Assembly (NCBI RefSeq): GCF_000759345.1
Contig: NZ_JPZL01000003.1
Location: 186,001-250,000 of the forward strand
Direction: 5' to 3'
Origin: Litchfieldella xinjiangensis
GTDB taxonomy: Bacteria > Pseudomonadota > Gammaproteobacteria > Pseudomonadales > Halomonadaceae
DNA: 64,000 nt
Below are positions 36,745 to 45,721 of the stretch, one piece after another. Numbering within the stretch: position 1 is the stretch's first letter; each line of letters begins with the position of its first letter. The position numbers and the translations under genes are program-made. Below the pieces are notes generated by a model. It was not told where the DNA came from. It searched no databases and saw nothing but the letters and a program-made list of their open reading frames with translations.

Positions 36745-37488
36745 ATGACGACTGGAGATGACATGATCGGCACCGCATCCGCTGAGCACTCATCGCGCCG
36801 GGCGCTGGTGATCGGTGCCTCCCGCGGGATAGGACTGGGAATCACGCGCGTGCTGCTCGCGCACGGCTGGCAGGTGACCGCCACGATACGCAACACCACG
36901 CGCACGCCACAGGCGCTCTCGGAATTGAAAAACGCACATGGCGCTGCACTGGAGATCGTTGAGTTCGACCTCGCCCAGCCCTCCCGGCTCCCCACCCTTG
37001 CCGAGTCACTCGGATCGCAGGCCCTGGATCTGCTGATCATCTCGGCCGGCATCATGGGGCCGGGTCACCAGCGCGCAGAGCAGGTCACGCCTGAATCGGT
37101 CGGTGAGCTTTTTGATATCAACGCCATGGCCCCGCTGCGTATCGCCAGAGCGCTGTTGCCGATCATGGCATCGGGCGGCGTGATCGGCTTTCTGAGTTCC
37201 AGGATGGGCAGCGTGTCGCTCAACGATACCGGTGATCGTGAGCTCTATCGGGCCAGCAAGGCAGCGCTCAACAGCCTCTCACGCGGCTTTGCCATCAATG
37301 AGGCGCTACCCGCCGGTATCGGTGTGCTCAATCTGCATCCGGGTTGGGTACAGACCGACATGGGCGGAAGCGAGGCACCGGTCACGATCGAGCAGAGCGT
37401 GACCGGGTTGGTGAACGTGATGGAGGACGCATTGGGGCAGGTTGAGCAGCGTTTTGTCGATTTCGAGGGCCAGACGCTGACCTGGTAG
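36745..37488 (+). CDS. Short-chain dehydrogenase/reductase
   Basis: A classical SDR of 247 residues. The NAD(P)-binding motif GASRGIG lies at 24-30, the structural IISAGIM block (NNAG equivalent) near residue 97, and the catalytic Y-x3-K as YRASK in the DRELYRASKAALN block, with the upstream serine in GFLSSRMGS. The late NLHPGWVQTDMGG motif is typical of csgA-like SDRs. Substrate unknown. Two close ATGs (36745 and 36763) both have GGAG-type sites; the first is used. It stands alone, with a hairpin just after its stop, and shows no clear tie to the betaine genes. Confidence 0.85.
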   Translation: MTTGDDMIGTASAEHSSRRALVIGASRGIGLGITRVLLAHGWQVTATIRNTTRTPQALSELKNAHGAALEIVEFDLAQPSRLPTLAESLGSQALDLLIISAGIMGPGHQRAEQVTPESVGELFDINAMAPLRIARALLPIMASGGVIGFLSSRMGSVSLNDTGDRELYRASKAALNSLSRGFAINEALPAGIGVLNLHPGWVQTDMGGSEAPVTIEQSVTGLVNVMEDALGQVEQRFVDFEGQTLTW

Positions 37489-37511
37489 GCCGGTTGAGTC
37501 ACTACTGACAA

Positions 37512-37537
37512 GGAAATGGCCGATAGGGCCATTTTCC
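37512..37537. terminator. Hairpin after the SDR gene
   Basis: AAATGGCC (37514-37521) pairs with GGCCATTT (37527-37534), with T/A runs on both sides; usable by both convergent genes. Confidence 0.7.
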
Positions 37538-37644
37538 AAGGCGGGTGTGGCCTCGGCGTTAATGGGCACACTGCATTATCTACTGTTCTGGCCGTCCTAT
37601 AGGGGCCATGGCAATAGAGGACGAAATCCCGTGTTCGTTTACTG

Positions 37645-38079
37645 CTAGGGGCCAGCTGGCCTTGTTAGATCGTCGACTGCAGACGCCCGACTGCTCGAAG
37701 CCTCGGCAACCAGGGCCGCTTTACGTTGCTTTCTGAGCCGATGCATGACAATGCCCAGCAAGGCCACCATCAAGGGAAAGACAAAATAGATAAGGCCCAT
37801 CACGCCGTAGTGCTGCACGCTCGCCAATGTAATCGTTCCGCTCCCGGGTAGTGGTCGAGGTATCTCTGCTACCGGAGGCTCCCAGCCCAGCGGGTGCGGA
37901 AGCACCTCACTCACGGCAGTGGCCAGCAAATAGCTCTCGCCCAGAAACGCGAACGCAAGCACCAAGGTACAGGCGGTAAACAGCCACGCCTTGGCGTTAG
38001 AACAACTAACCCGCTGTGCGGCTGGGGCGGCAATTGCGTCTGTGAGGAAGCAAACGGCGATGCATAGAAGGAGACCCAT
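37645..38079 (-). CDS. Small membrane protein of unknown function
   Basis: A 144-residue protein with an N-terminal hydrophobic helix (MGLLLCIAVCFLTDAIA), a second one (AWLFTACTLVLAFAFLG) and a third (VMGLIYFVFPLMVALLGIVM) followed by a basic stretch and a polar tail. This would place three segments in the inner membrane with a proline-rich loop (residues 61-77) between the second and third. An AGGG site nine bases before the ATG gives modest support. I do not recognise the family. Base composition is less GC-rich than its neighbours, and the adjacent 500-base gap looks non-coding, so this part may be recently acquired. Confidence 0.5.
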   Translation of the reverse strand: MGLLLCIAVCFLTDAIAAPAAQRVSCSNAKAWLFTACTLVLAFAFLGESYLLATAVSEVLPHPLGWEPPVAEIPRPLPGSGTITLASVQHYGVMGLIYFVFPLMVALLGIVMHRLRKQRKAALVAEASSSRASAVDDLTRPAGP

Positions 38080-38542
38080 GGTTTATTTCCCTGTCGTTAT
38101 GGTCCTCGCCTCCGGCTGCTGCCAGGGCGCGGTGAATTATTAGGTGTGTCCTCAGCCCAGTGGTTTCAAAGCCATTACGAATCAACATGGAGGCAATTTG
38201 GCAAAGCAATTGCTGTCCCGGTCGAGCATGTTATTCGGCCAGTACTGCTTGTAGTGGCAAATCCTAAGCTGCAGGGTATTGAATATAACTGCCCGCTGCT
38301 GGTCAGTGCTTTCCTTGGCGGCATCTGGCCGAATGAAGTGAGGTACTCCCACCACGCGGCATGATTCGCTTAAGAAATCCTATTATAAGCTTTGCCCGCC
38401 AGCCCCATTTCATCGACAAGCCAACGCGTCCTGCAGAGTATCTTGATCGAGGCTCTTGCTGACTCGGTTTGGTCTAGTGGCGCGATGGCCTGATGGGATC
38501 CCCTTCCCTCTTCCTAAGCTTAAGGCTGGCCACAAAGAAATG
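38080..38542. other. Gene-poor, lower-GC stretch before tRNA-Arg
   Basis: No supported gene in about 460 bases. The largest frame (72 residues from 38146) lacks a ribosome site and family resemblance. Composition is visibly less GC-rich than the flanks, consistent with decayed sequence next to a tRNA gene. Confidence 0.5.
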
Positions 38543-38574
38543 AAAAAAGGCCCTGCGATTGCTCGCAGGGCCTT
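38543..38574 (-). terminator. Rho-independent terminator of tRNA-Arg
   Basis: AAGGCCCTGCGA (38547-38558), loop TTGC, exact complement 38563-38574; on the minus strand the stem is followed by a T-run, just after the tRNA 3' end. Confidence 0.9.
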
Positions 38575-38581
38575 GCTGTTC

Positions 38582-38658
38582 TGGCCCGCCCTATAGGATT
38601 CGAACCTATGACCTTTGCCTCCGGAGGGCAACGCTCTATCCAGCTGAGCTAAGGGCGG
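38582..38658 (-). tRNA. tRNA-Arg (anticodon CCG)
   Basis: A 77-base cloverleaf on the minus strand with encoded CCA (38582-38584). Acceptor CCGCCCT pairs with AGGGCGG, the D arm is GCTC...GAGC, the anticodon arm TTGCC-CTCCGGA-GGCAA gives anticodon CCG (reads CGG), and the T arm is CTAT/ATAG-flanked GGTTCGAATCC. It closely resembles E. coli tRNA-Arg(CCG). Its first 19 bases (acceptor, D stem) are repeated upstream at 38802-38820. Confidence 0.95.
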
Positions 38659-38820
38659 GTAACTCGTTTTGTGGCTACCGGCATCGCTGTGCGATGCCGG
38701 CAACACTCCCCTCAGGCTGTGCCTTCGGGGCCGGCCTTTGCGTTACACCGCAAAGGCGCTTCGCCGGACAGAAGCTAGGCTTCTGCATTTCCGGCTCCGC
38801 CCAGCTGAGCTAAGGGCGGA
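38659..38820. repeat. Hairpin-rich segment bounded by a 19-base copy of the tRNA-Arg 5' end
   Basis: The 19 bases at 38802-38820 are identical to 38640-38658, the D-stem/acceptor half of tRNA-Arg, giving a direct repeat with 162-base period. Between the copies lie three perfect hairpins: CCGGCATCG/CGATGCCGG (about 38679-38701), CCTTTGCG/CGCAAAGG (about 38735-38756) and CAGAAGC/GCTTCTG (about 38769-38785). No protein can be encoded. It could be a small inserted element that restored the tRNA end, or the leftover of a tandem tRNA copy. Confidence 0.6.
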
Positions 38821-39052
38821 AGACTGCGACATGAGCGCGCAGTCGACGCGCGTATCCTACCCGCCCGGGCCTTGGCCTGTCCAGCCTCCATCGTGCCGAT
38901 CGCCTTCCTGACATAAGGCAGACTACGCCGAATAGGCGAGGCGCGGCATTTTCCTGTCAAATGGGTTGCCGGTATACTGTCCCCCTTTGTGCGGGTATAT
39001 AAGTGTGCGGGTGCATAAGAACCGATTACAGGACCGTGAAGAGGTGGTGAGA
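38821..39052. other. Gap upstream of the cytochrome gene
   Basis: About 230 bases with no supported gene. The stretch TTGCCGG..TATACT near 38967-38978 followed by a run of pyrimidines and TATATAAG could be part of the cytochrome promoter; this is a weak visual call. Confidence 0.4.
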
Positions 39053-39913
39053 GTGAAATTCAAATTGATCATGGGGTGTCTGGCCACCCTGGGCCTGTCG
39101 CTGGCAGGCACGGCTCACGCCCAGGACAATGCCGAGCACGAGGCCATCGCCGAACGACTCAAGCCGGTCGGCCAGCTCTGCATGCAGGGCCAGGATTGCG
39201 GTTCGGCTTCTGCACCCGCGGCAAGCTCAGGCGGTGGGGGCGGCGAGATTTCCGGTAGTGGCATTTACGGTAATGTATGCGCCGCCTGTCACGATAGCGG
39301 CGCTGCCGGGGCTCCGGTTCGTGGTGAAGAGGACCAGTGGACCGCTCGTATCGACCAGGGTATCGAGACACTCTATGAGCACGCCATCACGGGTATCGGT
39401 GCCATGCCGCCCAAGGGCGGTAACCCCAGCCTCTCCGATGACGAGGTCAAGGCCGCCGTCAACCACCTGGTCGACCCGCTGATGGAGGACCTGCCCGAAA
39501 TCGGTGGGGGCGGTGAAGGTGAAGCCACTCAGGCCGAGGCTGAATCCAATGGCGATGCCGCCGAGGCAGAAACCGCTGCGGCCGCGTCCGGCGAGAGCGA
39601 TGCAGAGGCCACTACCCAGCAAGGTGACGCGGCTCAAGAGGGTGAAGCGGCCAGTGAAGGCGCCAGCAATCTGGATGGCGAATCGCTGTACGCCGGCGCC
39701 GGTTGCGCAGCCTGCCATTCCAGCGGTGCCGCGGGCGCGCCTATCGTAGGCAATGCCGATGACTGGGCACCACGCATTGAGAAGGGTAAGGAAGAGCTCT
39801 ACTCCAGCGCCATCAACGGCATTGGCGCCATGCCGCCCAAGGGAGGCAATACCAGTCTCTCCGATGACGAGGTTAAAGCAATCGTCGATCACATGGTCGA
39901 GCAGTCGCAGTAA
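39053..39913 (+). CDS. Two-domain cytochrome c5-type protein
   Basis: Periplasmic dihaem protein of 286 residues. A signal peptide (MKFKLIMGCLATLGLSLAGTAHA) begins at a GTG (39053) with GAGGTGG just upstream. Two cytochrome c5-like domains follow: CAACH at 76-80 with axial M118 in GAMPPKGG, and CAACH at 218-222 with M260 in the same motif. The domains are near-duplicates (DSGAAGAPVRG / SSGAAGAPIVG; SLSDDEVKA in both). They are joined by an acidic Ala/Glu/Ser/Gln-rich linker (about 150-205), as expected for a halophile periplasmic protein. Likely role: small electron carrier between respiratory complexes. It ends at a strong terminator. Confidence 0.9.
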   Translation: MKFKLIMGCLATLGLSLAGTAHAQDNAEHEAIAERLKPVGQLCMQGQDCGSASAPAASSGGGGGEISGSGIYGNVCAACHDSGAAGAPVRGEEDQWTARIDQGIETLYEHAITGIGAMPPKGGNPSLSDDEVKAAVNHLVDPLMEDLPEIGGGGEGEATQAEAESNGDAAEAETAAAASGESDAEATTQQGDAAQEGEAASEGASNLDGESLYAGAGCAACHSSGAAGAPIVGNADDWAPRIEKGKEELYSSAINGIGAMPPKGGNTSLSDDEVKAIVDHMVEQSQ

Positions 39914-39937
39914 CCTGAAGCCTCCGCTTCAACAAGC

Positions 39938-39967
39938 AAAAGCGCGCCTTCCCAGGCGCGCTTTTTT
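39938..39967. terminator. Terminator between the cytochrome and rep genes
   Basis: AAAAGCGCGCC (39938-39948) pairs with GGCGCGCTTTT (39955-39965) and continues in T; the A-run on the left makes it work for rep on the other strand as well. Confidence 0.92.
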
Positions 39968-39990
39968 AATGCCGCGATTTTACGCGGGGC

Positions 39991-42042
39991 TTACCCCAGC
40001 AATGAGCGAATGCCTGCCAGGGCGTCCTTGCCGCGGGCCTGCTTCTTGTCGGGGTCTTCCTTGTCGGCGCGCCCTTCCCATTCGAGATCGTCGGCGGGTA
40101 GCTCGTCGAGGAAGCGGCTCGGCGTGCAATCCATCAGTTCGCCATAGGCCTTGCGCTGTCGCGCCAGCGTCAGGGTCAGGGTCTGGCGGGCGCGGGTGAT
40201 GCCCACGTAGGCCAGGCGGCGCTCTTCCTCCACCGTGCCGGCCTCGATGGCGTTGCGATGTGGCAGCAACTCCTCTTCAAGCCCCAGCAGGTAGACATGA
40301 GGGAACTCCAGCCCCTTGGAAGCATGCATGGTCAGTAACTGCACGCGGTCGGAGTCGTCCTCCTCGGCCTGCTGCTCGAGGATATCGCGCAGTACCAGTC
40401 GCGAAATGGCCGCCTCGACGCTGTCGGTTTCAGTGTCCTCGCTGGCCTCACGCTCCTCGGGGTCGCGCTGCATCGATTTCTCGAGCTGGTCGATGAGAAT
40501 CCAGACGTTGGCCATGCGTCGCTCGGCAATGGTCGGGGCGCTGGCATTCTGGTAGAGCCAGGCCTCGTAATCCATGTCGCGCATCATGTCGCGTATGGCT
40601 GCCAGGGCATCGCCCTGATCCATGCGACGACGAACCCCGTCGATGAAATGAGTGAATCGCGACAGACGCTCCACCGCCCGTGTCGGTAATACTTGCTCCA
40701 GCCCCAGCTCATGACAGGCGGCGAACAGCGAACCACCCCGCTCGGTAGCGTAGTTGGCGAGCTTTTCGAGCGTGCCGGGGCCGATCTCCCGCCGCGGCAC
40801 GTTGACGATGCGCAGGAAGGCATTGTCGTCGGCGGGGTTGATCAGGAGACGTAGGTAGGCCATGGCGTCCTTGATCTCGCCCCGCGAGAAGAACGAGGTG
40901 CCCCCCGAGAGCTTGTAGGGAATCTGGTAGTGCTGGAGCTTGAGTTCCAGCAACCGCGCCTGGAAGTTGCCCCGATAGAGCACCGCGAAATCGCGCCACT
41001 CCGAACGTTCCTTGATCCGCCGGGTGAGGATCTCGCTGGCCACGCGTTCGGCCTCGGCCTCCTCGTGGCGGTTGACCACTACACGGATCGGCACGCCAGG
41101 GCCCATTTCGGACCACAGGGTCTTCTCGTAGACGTGGGGGTTATTGGCAATCAGCGTATTGGCGGCGCGCAGGATGGTTCCGGTAGAACGGTAGTTCTGC
41201 TCCAGCTTGATCACATTCAGCCGCGGGAAATCCTCACCCAGGGTGACCAGGTTCTCGGGGCGCGCCCCGCGCCAGGCATAGATCGACTGATCGTCGTCAC
41301 CCACCACGGTGAAGGTCGCGCGCTCGCTCATCAGCAGCTTGACCAGCAGGTACTGGGTGACGTTGGTGTCCTGGTACTCGTCGACCAACATGTAGTGGAT
41401 CTTGCGCCGCCAGCGGGCCAACGCCTCGGGGTCGCGCTGGAGCAACACCACGGGTAGCAGGATCAGGTCGTCGAAATCGACCGCGTTGTAGGCCTTGAGA
41501 TGACGGCCATAGGCTTCGTAGACACGCGCCGCGAACTGTTCGTCGTCGTTGGCGGCATGGGACAGCGCTTCGCCGGGCAGCACCAGGTCGTTCTTCCACT
41601 GCGAGATCTGCCCCTGCACGGCATTTATCTGCTCGGCATCGACCTGGGCATCCTTGTTCATCAGGTCGCGGAGCAAGGCCTTGGCATCGTCGGGATCGAA
41701 CAGCGAGAAGCCGGGCTTATAGCCCAGCGCCTTGAGTTCGGCGCGAATGATGTTCAACCCCAGCGTGTGGAAGGTGGACACGGTGAGGCCATGCCCCTCC
41801 TTGCCCTTGAGCATCTGGCCCACGCGTTCCTTCATCTCGCGGGCGGCCTTGTTGGTAAAGGTCACCGCCGCGATACGCCGAGCGCTCATGCCGCACTCCT
41901 GCACCAGGTAGGCGATCTTGGTGGTGATCACGCTGGTCTTGCCCGAGCCGGCACCGGCCAGCACCAGGCAGGGCCCGTCGATATGGCGCACCGCTTCCTG
42001 CTGGCGCGGGTTAAGCTTGGCGAGGCGTTGGCGGATCGACAC
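39991..42042 (-). CDS. rep: ATP-dependent DNA helicase Rep
   Basis: Superfamily 1A 3'-5' helicase (683 residues) that clears proteins ahead of the replication fork. Walker A GAGSGKT lies near residue 32, with AAVTFTNKAAREMKERV, motif II VDEYQDTN, the DDQSIYAWRGA motif, and late motifs QLLTMHASKGLEFPHV and VGITRARQTL. Length and sequence match Rep better than UvrD. The GTG start at 42042 has AAGGAG five bases upstream, overlapping the trmL stop region, so rep is translated from the trmL-rep transcript. Confidence 0.93.
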   Translation of the reverse strand: MSIRQRLAKLNPRQQEAVRHIDGPCLVLAGAGSGKTSVITTKIAYLVQECGMSARRIAAVTFTNKAAREMKERVGQMLKGKEGHGLTVSTFHTLGLNIIRAELKALGYKPGFSLFDPDDAKALLRDLMNKDAQVDAEQINAVQGQISQWKNDLVLPGEALSHAANDDEQFAARVYEAYGRHLKAYNAVDFDDLILLPVVLLQRDPEALARWRRKIHYMLVDEYQDTNVTQYLLVKLLMSERATFTVVGDDDQSIYAWRGARPENLVTLGEDFPRLNVIKLEQNYRSTGTILRAANTLIANNPHVYEKTLWSEMGPGVPIRVVVNRHEEAEAERVASEILTRRIKERSEWRDFAVLYRGNFQARLLELKLQHYQIPYKLSGGTSFFSRGEIKDAMAYLRLLINPADDNAFLRIVNVPRREIGPGTLEKLANYATERGGSLFAACHELGLEQVLPTRAVERLSRFTHFIDGVRRRMDQGDALAAIRDMMRDMDYEAWLYQNASAPTIAERRMANVWILIDQLEKSMQRDPEEREASEDTETDSVEAAISRLVLRDILEQQAEEDDSDRVQLLTMHASKGLEFPHVYLLGLEEELLPHRNAIEAGTVEEERRLAYVGITRARQTLTLTLARQRKAYGELMDCTPSRFLDELPADDLEWEGRADKEDPDKKQARGKDALAGIRSLLG

Positions 42043-42044
42043 GC

Positions 42045-42533
42045 TTACTCCTTGTCGGCAACGCCGACATTGACGGCACCCGCAAAGCCGAACTGTCGCC
42101 AGGCTTCGAAGACGATCACCGCACAGGCATTGGAGAGATTCAGGCTGCGGCTGTCAGGCAGCATGGGGATACGTAGGCGCTGCGATTCGGGCAGTGCATC
42201 GAGCATCGCCTGGGGCAGGCCGCGGGTCTCGGGGCCGAACACCAGCGCATCGCCTGCACGATAGCTGGGCTCGTGGTAGCCGGTGCGGCCTCGGGTGGAG
42301 ATCGCGAAAACCCGCTGTGGCGCCACGGCTTCCATGAATGCTGGCCAGTCGCGGTGCACTCGCACGGCGGCCCACTCGTGGTAATCGAGCCCGGCACGGC
42401 GCAGCCGCTTGTCGTCGAGCACGAAGCCCAGCGGCTCGATCAGGTGCAGGCGAAAGCCGGTGTTGGCGCACAGCCGGATCAGATTGCCGGTATTGGGCGG
42501 GATCTCGGGTTCGAAGAGCACCACATCAAGCAT
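42045..42533 (-). CDS. trmL: tRNA (cytidine/uridine-34-2'-O)-methyltransferase
   Basis: SPOUT-family methyltransferase (162 residues from the ATG at 42533) that methylates the wobble ribose of certain leucine tRNAs. The knot motifs are clear: [20 protein letters not shown] at the start, [11 protein letters not shown] in the middle and [18 protein letters not shown] near the end. An upstream in-frame start would add 11 residues without precedent in the family. It lies two bases before the rep start. Confidence 0.93.
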   Translation of the reverse strand: MLDVVLFEPEIPPNTGNLIRLCANTGFRLHLIEPLGFVLDDKRLRRAGLDYHEWAAVRVHRDWPAFMEAVAPQRVFAISTRGRTGYHEPSYRAGDALVFGPETRGLPQAMLDALPESQRLRIPMLPDSRSLNLSNACAVIVFEAWRQFGFAGAVNVGVADKE

Positions 42534-42622
42534 GGGCAGTCCTGCTGGATCGGAGTGTCCCGACACAGGCCGGGAACGTGCACGGGCCCCGCAGGGCCCG
42601 TTGGCGTATCCGTTCGATGCGA

Positions 42623-43177
42623 TCAGAAATTCAGACGCACCCCGGCATGGGCGCCGCTATCCAGGGTTTGCGTACCCGGCGAAGTGTCGAAATCGGCGCG
42701 CAGGCGGCGATAGCCGACATAGCCGTCGACATTGCGCGTAAAGGCGTAGCGCGCCCGCAGGCCATATTCGAAACTATCGTCAAGGTCGCTGCTGGTGGCC
42801 ACGCTTGGCGAATAGAAACCATAGCCGCCCAACGAGACACCCGGCATCTGCGGCAGGTAGACATAACCATAGCCGCCCAGGCCCAGGCCGCCGCCATCAC
42901 CGTAATCGGTCTCGAACTGGCTCCACCGCGCCCCGACGCCGATATCGATATCGCCGTTGCGTTCCACACCCAGCAGCTGGATATGCCCCATGGTGGCATC
43001 TTCGCGATACTCGCTACGCAGGATGCCGCCGCCAAGGGCGATGCCGGGAGCGATTTCGCCAGCCGCCTCGAACCCGATGGCGTCACTGCTCAGGTTGAGA
43101 TCCAGGCTCGAAGCGATGGCACCCTGGCAGAACATGGCGCCGAGTAGTACCGCACTCCAGAGAGAACGTTTCTTCAT
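42623..43177 (-). CDS. YfaZ-family outer-membrane protein
   Basis: A 184-residue protein with a signal peptide ([22 protein letters not shown]) and alternating beta-strands ending in an aromatic residue (AHAGVRLNF), as expected for a small outer-membrane barrel. Glycine-rich strands such as [13 protein letters not shown] and the early [13 protein letters not shown] fit YfaZ-like proteins. Function unknown. The start at 43177 is chosen for the signal peptide; a longer frame runs back into pyrE. Confidence 0.7.
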   Translation of the reverse strand: MKKRSLWSAVLLGAMFCQGAIASSLDLNLSSDAIGFEAAGEIAPGIALGGGILRSEYREDATMGHIQLLGVERNGDIDIGVGARWSQFETDYGDGGGLGLGGYGYVYLPQMPGVSLGGYGFYSPSVATSSDLDDSFEYGLRARYAFTRNVDGYVGYRRLRADFDTSPGTQTLDSGAHAGVRLNF

Positions 43178-43211
43178 TGTTACCCATCCAGTCTTCGTAT
43201 TGATCGTATAT

Positions 43212-43883
43212 TCAGGATTCGATGCCGTACTGCGCCCGGTAGGCTCGAATCGCTTCGGCATGGGGCGCCATTGCGTTTCCGGCATGGTGTTCCAGGTAGG
43301 TGAGCACCATGTCGAGCGTGACGATGCTGACGACCGGCATGCCGTAGGTCTGCTCGACTTCCTGGATAGCGCTCTGGCGCTTCTTCCCACCGTCCGCCGC
43401 CTGCCCACACTCCTGGCGGTCGAGCGCGATCACCACCCCGGCCGCCTCGGCACCCGCCGCCTCGATCAGCGCCATGACCTCACGAATGGCGGTACCGGCG
43501 GTGATCACGTCGTCGATGATCAGAATGCGGCCGGCAAGCTCGGCACCCACAATATTGCCACCCTCGCCGTGGGTCTTGGCTTCCTTGCGATTGAAGGCGA
43601 AAGGAAGATCGCGGCCGTGGTGCTCGGCCAGGGCCACTGCGGTGCTCGCGGCCAGCGGAATTCCCTTGTAGGCTGGGCCAAACAGTACATCGGCAGCAAT
43701 GCCGCTGTTCTCGATGGCTTGGGCATAGCAACGCCCCAGCCGGGCCAGGGCGGCCCCGCTCTTGAACAGGCCGGCATTGAAGAAATAGGGACTGACCCGA
43801 CCTGACTTCAGGGTGAATTCGCCGAAGCGCAGCACGCCCTGGTCGATGGCGAACTCAATGAACTCACGCTGATACGGCTGCAT
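43212..43883 (-). CDS. pyrE: Orotate phosphoribosyltransferase
   Basis: Pyrimidine biosynthesis enzyme (223 residues) joining orotate and PRPP to give OMP. The start [13 protein letters not shown] at 43883 matches the family; an upstream in-frame ATG adds 20 residues. Key blocks are [38 protein letters not shown] and the PRPP motif [14 protein letters not shown]. It is divergent from the crc-like gene, the same arrangement as pyrE and crc in pseudomonads. Confidence 0.95.
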   Translation of the reverse strand: MQPYQREFIEFAIDQGVLRFGEFTLKSGRVSPYFFNAGLFKSGAALARLGRCYAQAIENSGIAADVLFGPAYKGIPLAASTAVALAEHHGRDLPFAFNRKEAKTHGEGGNIVGAELAGRILIIDDVITAGTAIREVMALIEAAGAEAAGVVIALDRQECGQAADGGKKRQSAIQEVEQTYGMPVVSIVTLDMVLTYLEHHAGNAMAPHAEAIRAYRAQYGIES

Positions 43884-44001
43884 GCCGTCCGCCTTTCGAC
43901 TCTCCACCACTGGCCCCCTATCACGTTCATTGGCCTCAGCCATTTACCAAAACGTCTAAACGTCGGGTATCATACACGCGCGACGGAAAAGGGACCACGT
44001 A

Positions 44002-44769
44002 ATGAAAATCGCCAGCATCAATGTCAACGGCATCCGCGAGGCCGTCAGCCGAGGTTTTCTCGACTGGCTGGAAAACCAGGATGCCGACGTCGTCTGCGTG
44101 CAGAATATCAAGACCAAAAGCTTCGAACTCGATGACAGCATTCTCTATCCCGCAGGCTACGAGGGCTATTTCCTCGATGCCGAGCAGGATGGCTTTTCTG
44201 GCGTCGGGCTCTACTGCCGCAAGATCCCCAAGGCCATCATGTACGGCCTCGGTTTTGAGCAGTGTGATAACGAAGGTCGCTTCCTGCAGGCCGATTACGA
44301 TCGTTTCAGTATTGTCAGCTTCCTGATGCCCGACGGCAGCGATCCGGAAGCCAAGGCCAGCTTCATGGCGCAGTACCAGGACTACCTGGGCAAGATGGCC
44401 CGCAAGCGCCGCGAGTACATCATCTGCGGCACTTGGCACATCGCCCACAAGACCCTGGATCTGGCCAACTGGGCCGACAACCAGACCACGCCAGGCTTCA
44501 AGCCCGAAGAGCGTGCCTGGATGGATCAGGTGTTCGGGCCCACCGGGTTCATTGACACCTTCCGCGAGATCAATCGCGATGCCGGTGAGTACACGTGGTG
44601 GCCGGCGCTGGATCAGGACCAGCCGCGTTCGCGTCAGGAAGGGTGGCGTATCGACTATCAGGTGGTCGGCCCCAATTTCCGCCGCCACGTGGTCGACGCC
44701 TGGATCGACTACGACGCGACCTTCTCGGAGTTCGCACCGCTGATCGTCGAGTACGACCTCAGCCTCTGA
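44002..44769 (+). CDS. crc: Crc-like protein (catalytically inactive exodeoxyribonuclease III homologue)
   Basis: A 255-residue protein with the exonuclease III/EEP fold. It resembles Pseudomonas Crc, the partner of Hfq in catabolite repression: REYIICGTWHIAH, GFKPEERAWMDQVFG, EYTWWP and WRIDYQV all have Crc counterparts. Catalytic residues of ExoIII are replaced: the metal-binding Glu is N35 (VQNIK), the D-x-N pair is T144-W-H146, and the final D-H pair is E243-F244. So nuclease activity is unlikely. Its place next to divergent pyrE is also that of crc in Pseudomonas. Whether it represses catabolic genes here is inference; automatic annotation will often call it xth. Confidence 0.75.
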   Translation: MKIASINVNGIREAVSRGFLDWLENQDADVVCVQNIKTKSFELDDSILYPAGYEGYFLDAEQDGFSGVGLYCRKIPKAIMYGLGFEQCDNEGRFLQADYDRFSIVSFLMPDGSDPEAKASFMAQYQDYLGKMARKRREYIICGTWHIAHKTLDLANWADNQTTPGFKPEERAWMDQVFGPTGFIDTFREINRDAGEYTWWPALDQDQPRSRQEGWRIDYQVVGPNFRRHVVDAWIDYDATFSEFAPLIVEYDLSL

Positions 44770-44795
44770 CACGAATCGTCGCGTTCCCCGTCGCT

Positions 44796-44823
44796 ACGAC
44801 GCCGGCCCTTGGGCCGGCGTCGT
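44796..44823. terminator. Perfect 13-bp hairpin between crc-like and rph genes
   Basis: ACGACGCCGGCCC (44796-44808) and its exact complement (44811-44823) around two unpaired bases; convergent genes on both sides can use it. Confidence 0.75.
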
Positions 44824-44843
44824 CGTTCTCGGGCTTTCCCGGC

Positions 44844-45566
44844 TTACCCCCGGATGCCCAGCGCCTCGCGCTGATGCTCGAAGAGCTGCTTGCCGGCGCC
44901 TTCGGCCAGATCGAGCATCGCGTTGAGCTCGTCCCGTGAGAAGTCTCCCGCTTCGGCAGTACCCTGCACCTCGATCAACCCACCGCCTTCGGTCATCACC
45001 ACATTCATGTCGGTGTCGGCGCCGCTATCCTCGGGATAGTCGAGATCGACCACCGGCGTGCCCCGGTAGATCCCTACCGAGACCGAGCTGACCAGCTGCT
45101 TGAATGGATCCTGCTGGATCATCTTCTTGCGCTGCAGGTAGCGAATGGCATCGATCAGCGCCACGCACCCACCGGTAATCGAGGCGGTGCGCGTGCCACC
45201 GTCGGCCTGTATCACATCGCAGTCCACGGTGATGGTGAATTCGCCCAGGCGCTTGAGATTGACCGCCGCGCGCAATGAACGGCCGATCAGTCGCTGGATT
45301 TCCAGGGTACGCCCCCCCTGCTTGCCACGGGTCGCCTCACGGCCGCCGCGGGTGTGCGTGGCGCGGGGCAGCATGCCGTATTCGGCGGTGACCCAGCCCT
45401 GGTTCTTGCCACGCAGCCAGCGCGGCACGCCGGCCTCGACACTGGCATTACACAGCACGCGAGTATCACCGAATTCGACCAGTACCGAGCCTTCGGCGTG
45501 GCGGGTGTACTCGCGGGTCAGGGTGATCTGGCGGGGTTGGTCGGGCTGTCGTCCACTCGGGCGCAT
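44844..45566 (-). CDS. rph: Ribonuclease PH
   Basis: Phosphate-dependent 3'-5' exoribonuclease (240 residues) that trims tRNA 3' ends. Diagnostic blocks are [14 protein letters not shown] at the start, [28 protein letters not shown] (phosphate and RNA binding), [18 protein letters not shown] and the late [17 protein letters not shown]. The length is standard and there are no missing residues. It is divergent from yicC across 155 bases, as in many gammaproteobacteria. Confidence 0.95.
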   Translation of the reverse strand: MRPSGRQPDQPRQITLTREYTRHAEGSVLVEFGDTRVLCNASVEAGVPRWLRGKNQGWVTAEYGMLPRATHTRGGREATRGKQGGRTLEIQRLIGRSLRAAVNLKRLGEFTITVDCDVIQADGGTRTASITGGCVALIDAIRYLQRKKMIQQDPFKQLVSSVSVGIYRGTPVVDLDYPEDSGADTDMNVVMTEGGGLIEVQGTAEAGDFSRDELNAMLDLAEGAGKQLFEHQREALGIRG

Positions 45567-45721
45567 AAGCTACGGAAACTCTCTCTGTCTGGCTTGATGG
45601 TGATGGTGACCGCCCGTCACGACGGCACCCTGCACAATGACCACCATTCTACACGTTTAACCCGCACTGATCGGGTACACTCCGTGTCGAGAGCGACGAA
45701 TGGCCACGATCAGGAGCACGC

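Noticed and set aside
38146-38364. Possible 72-residue gene
   Set aside because: No ribosome site, no recognisable fold and unusual composition; treated as non-coding.
38659-38820. CRISPR-like or integron attC-like array
   Set aside because: The three hairpins have different sequences and no constant spacer, and there is no cas gene or integrase nearby.
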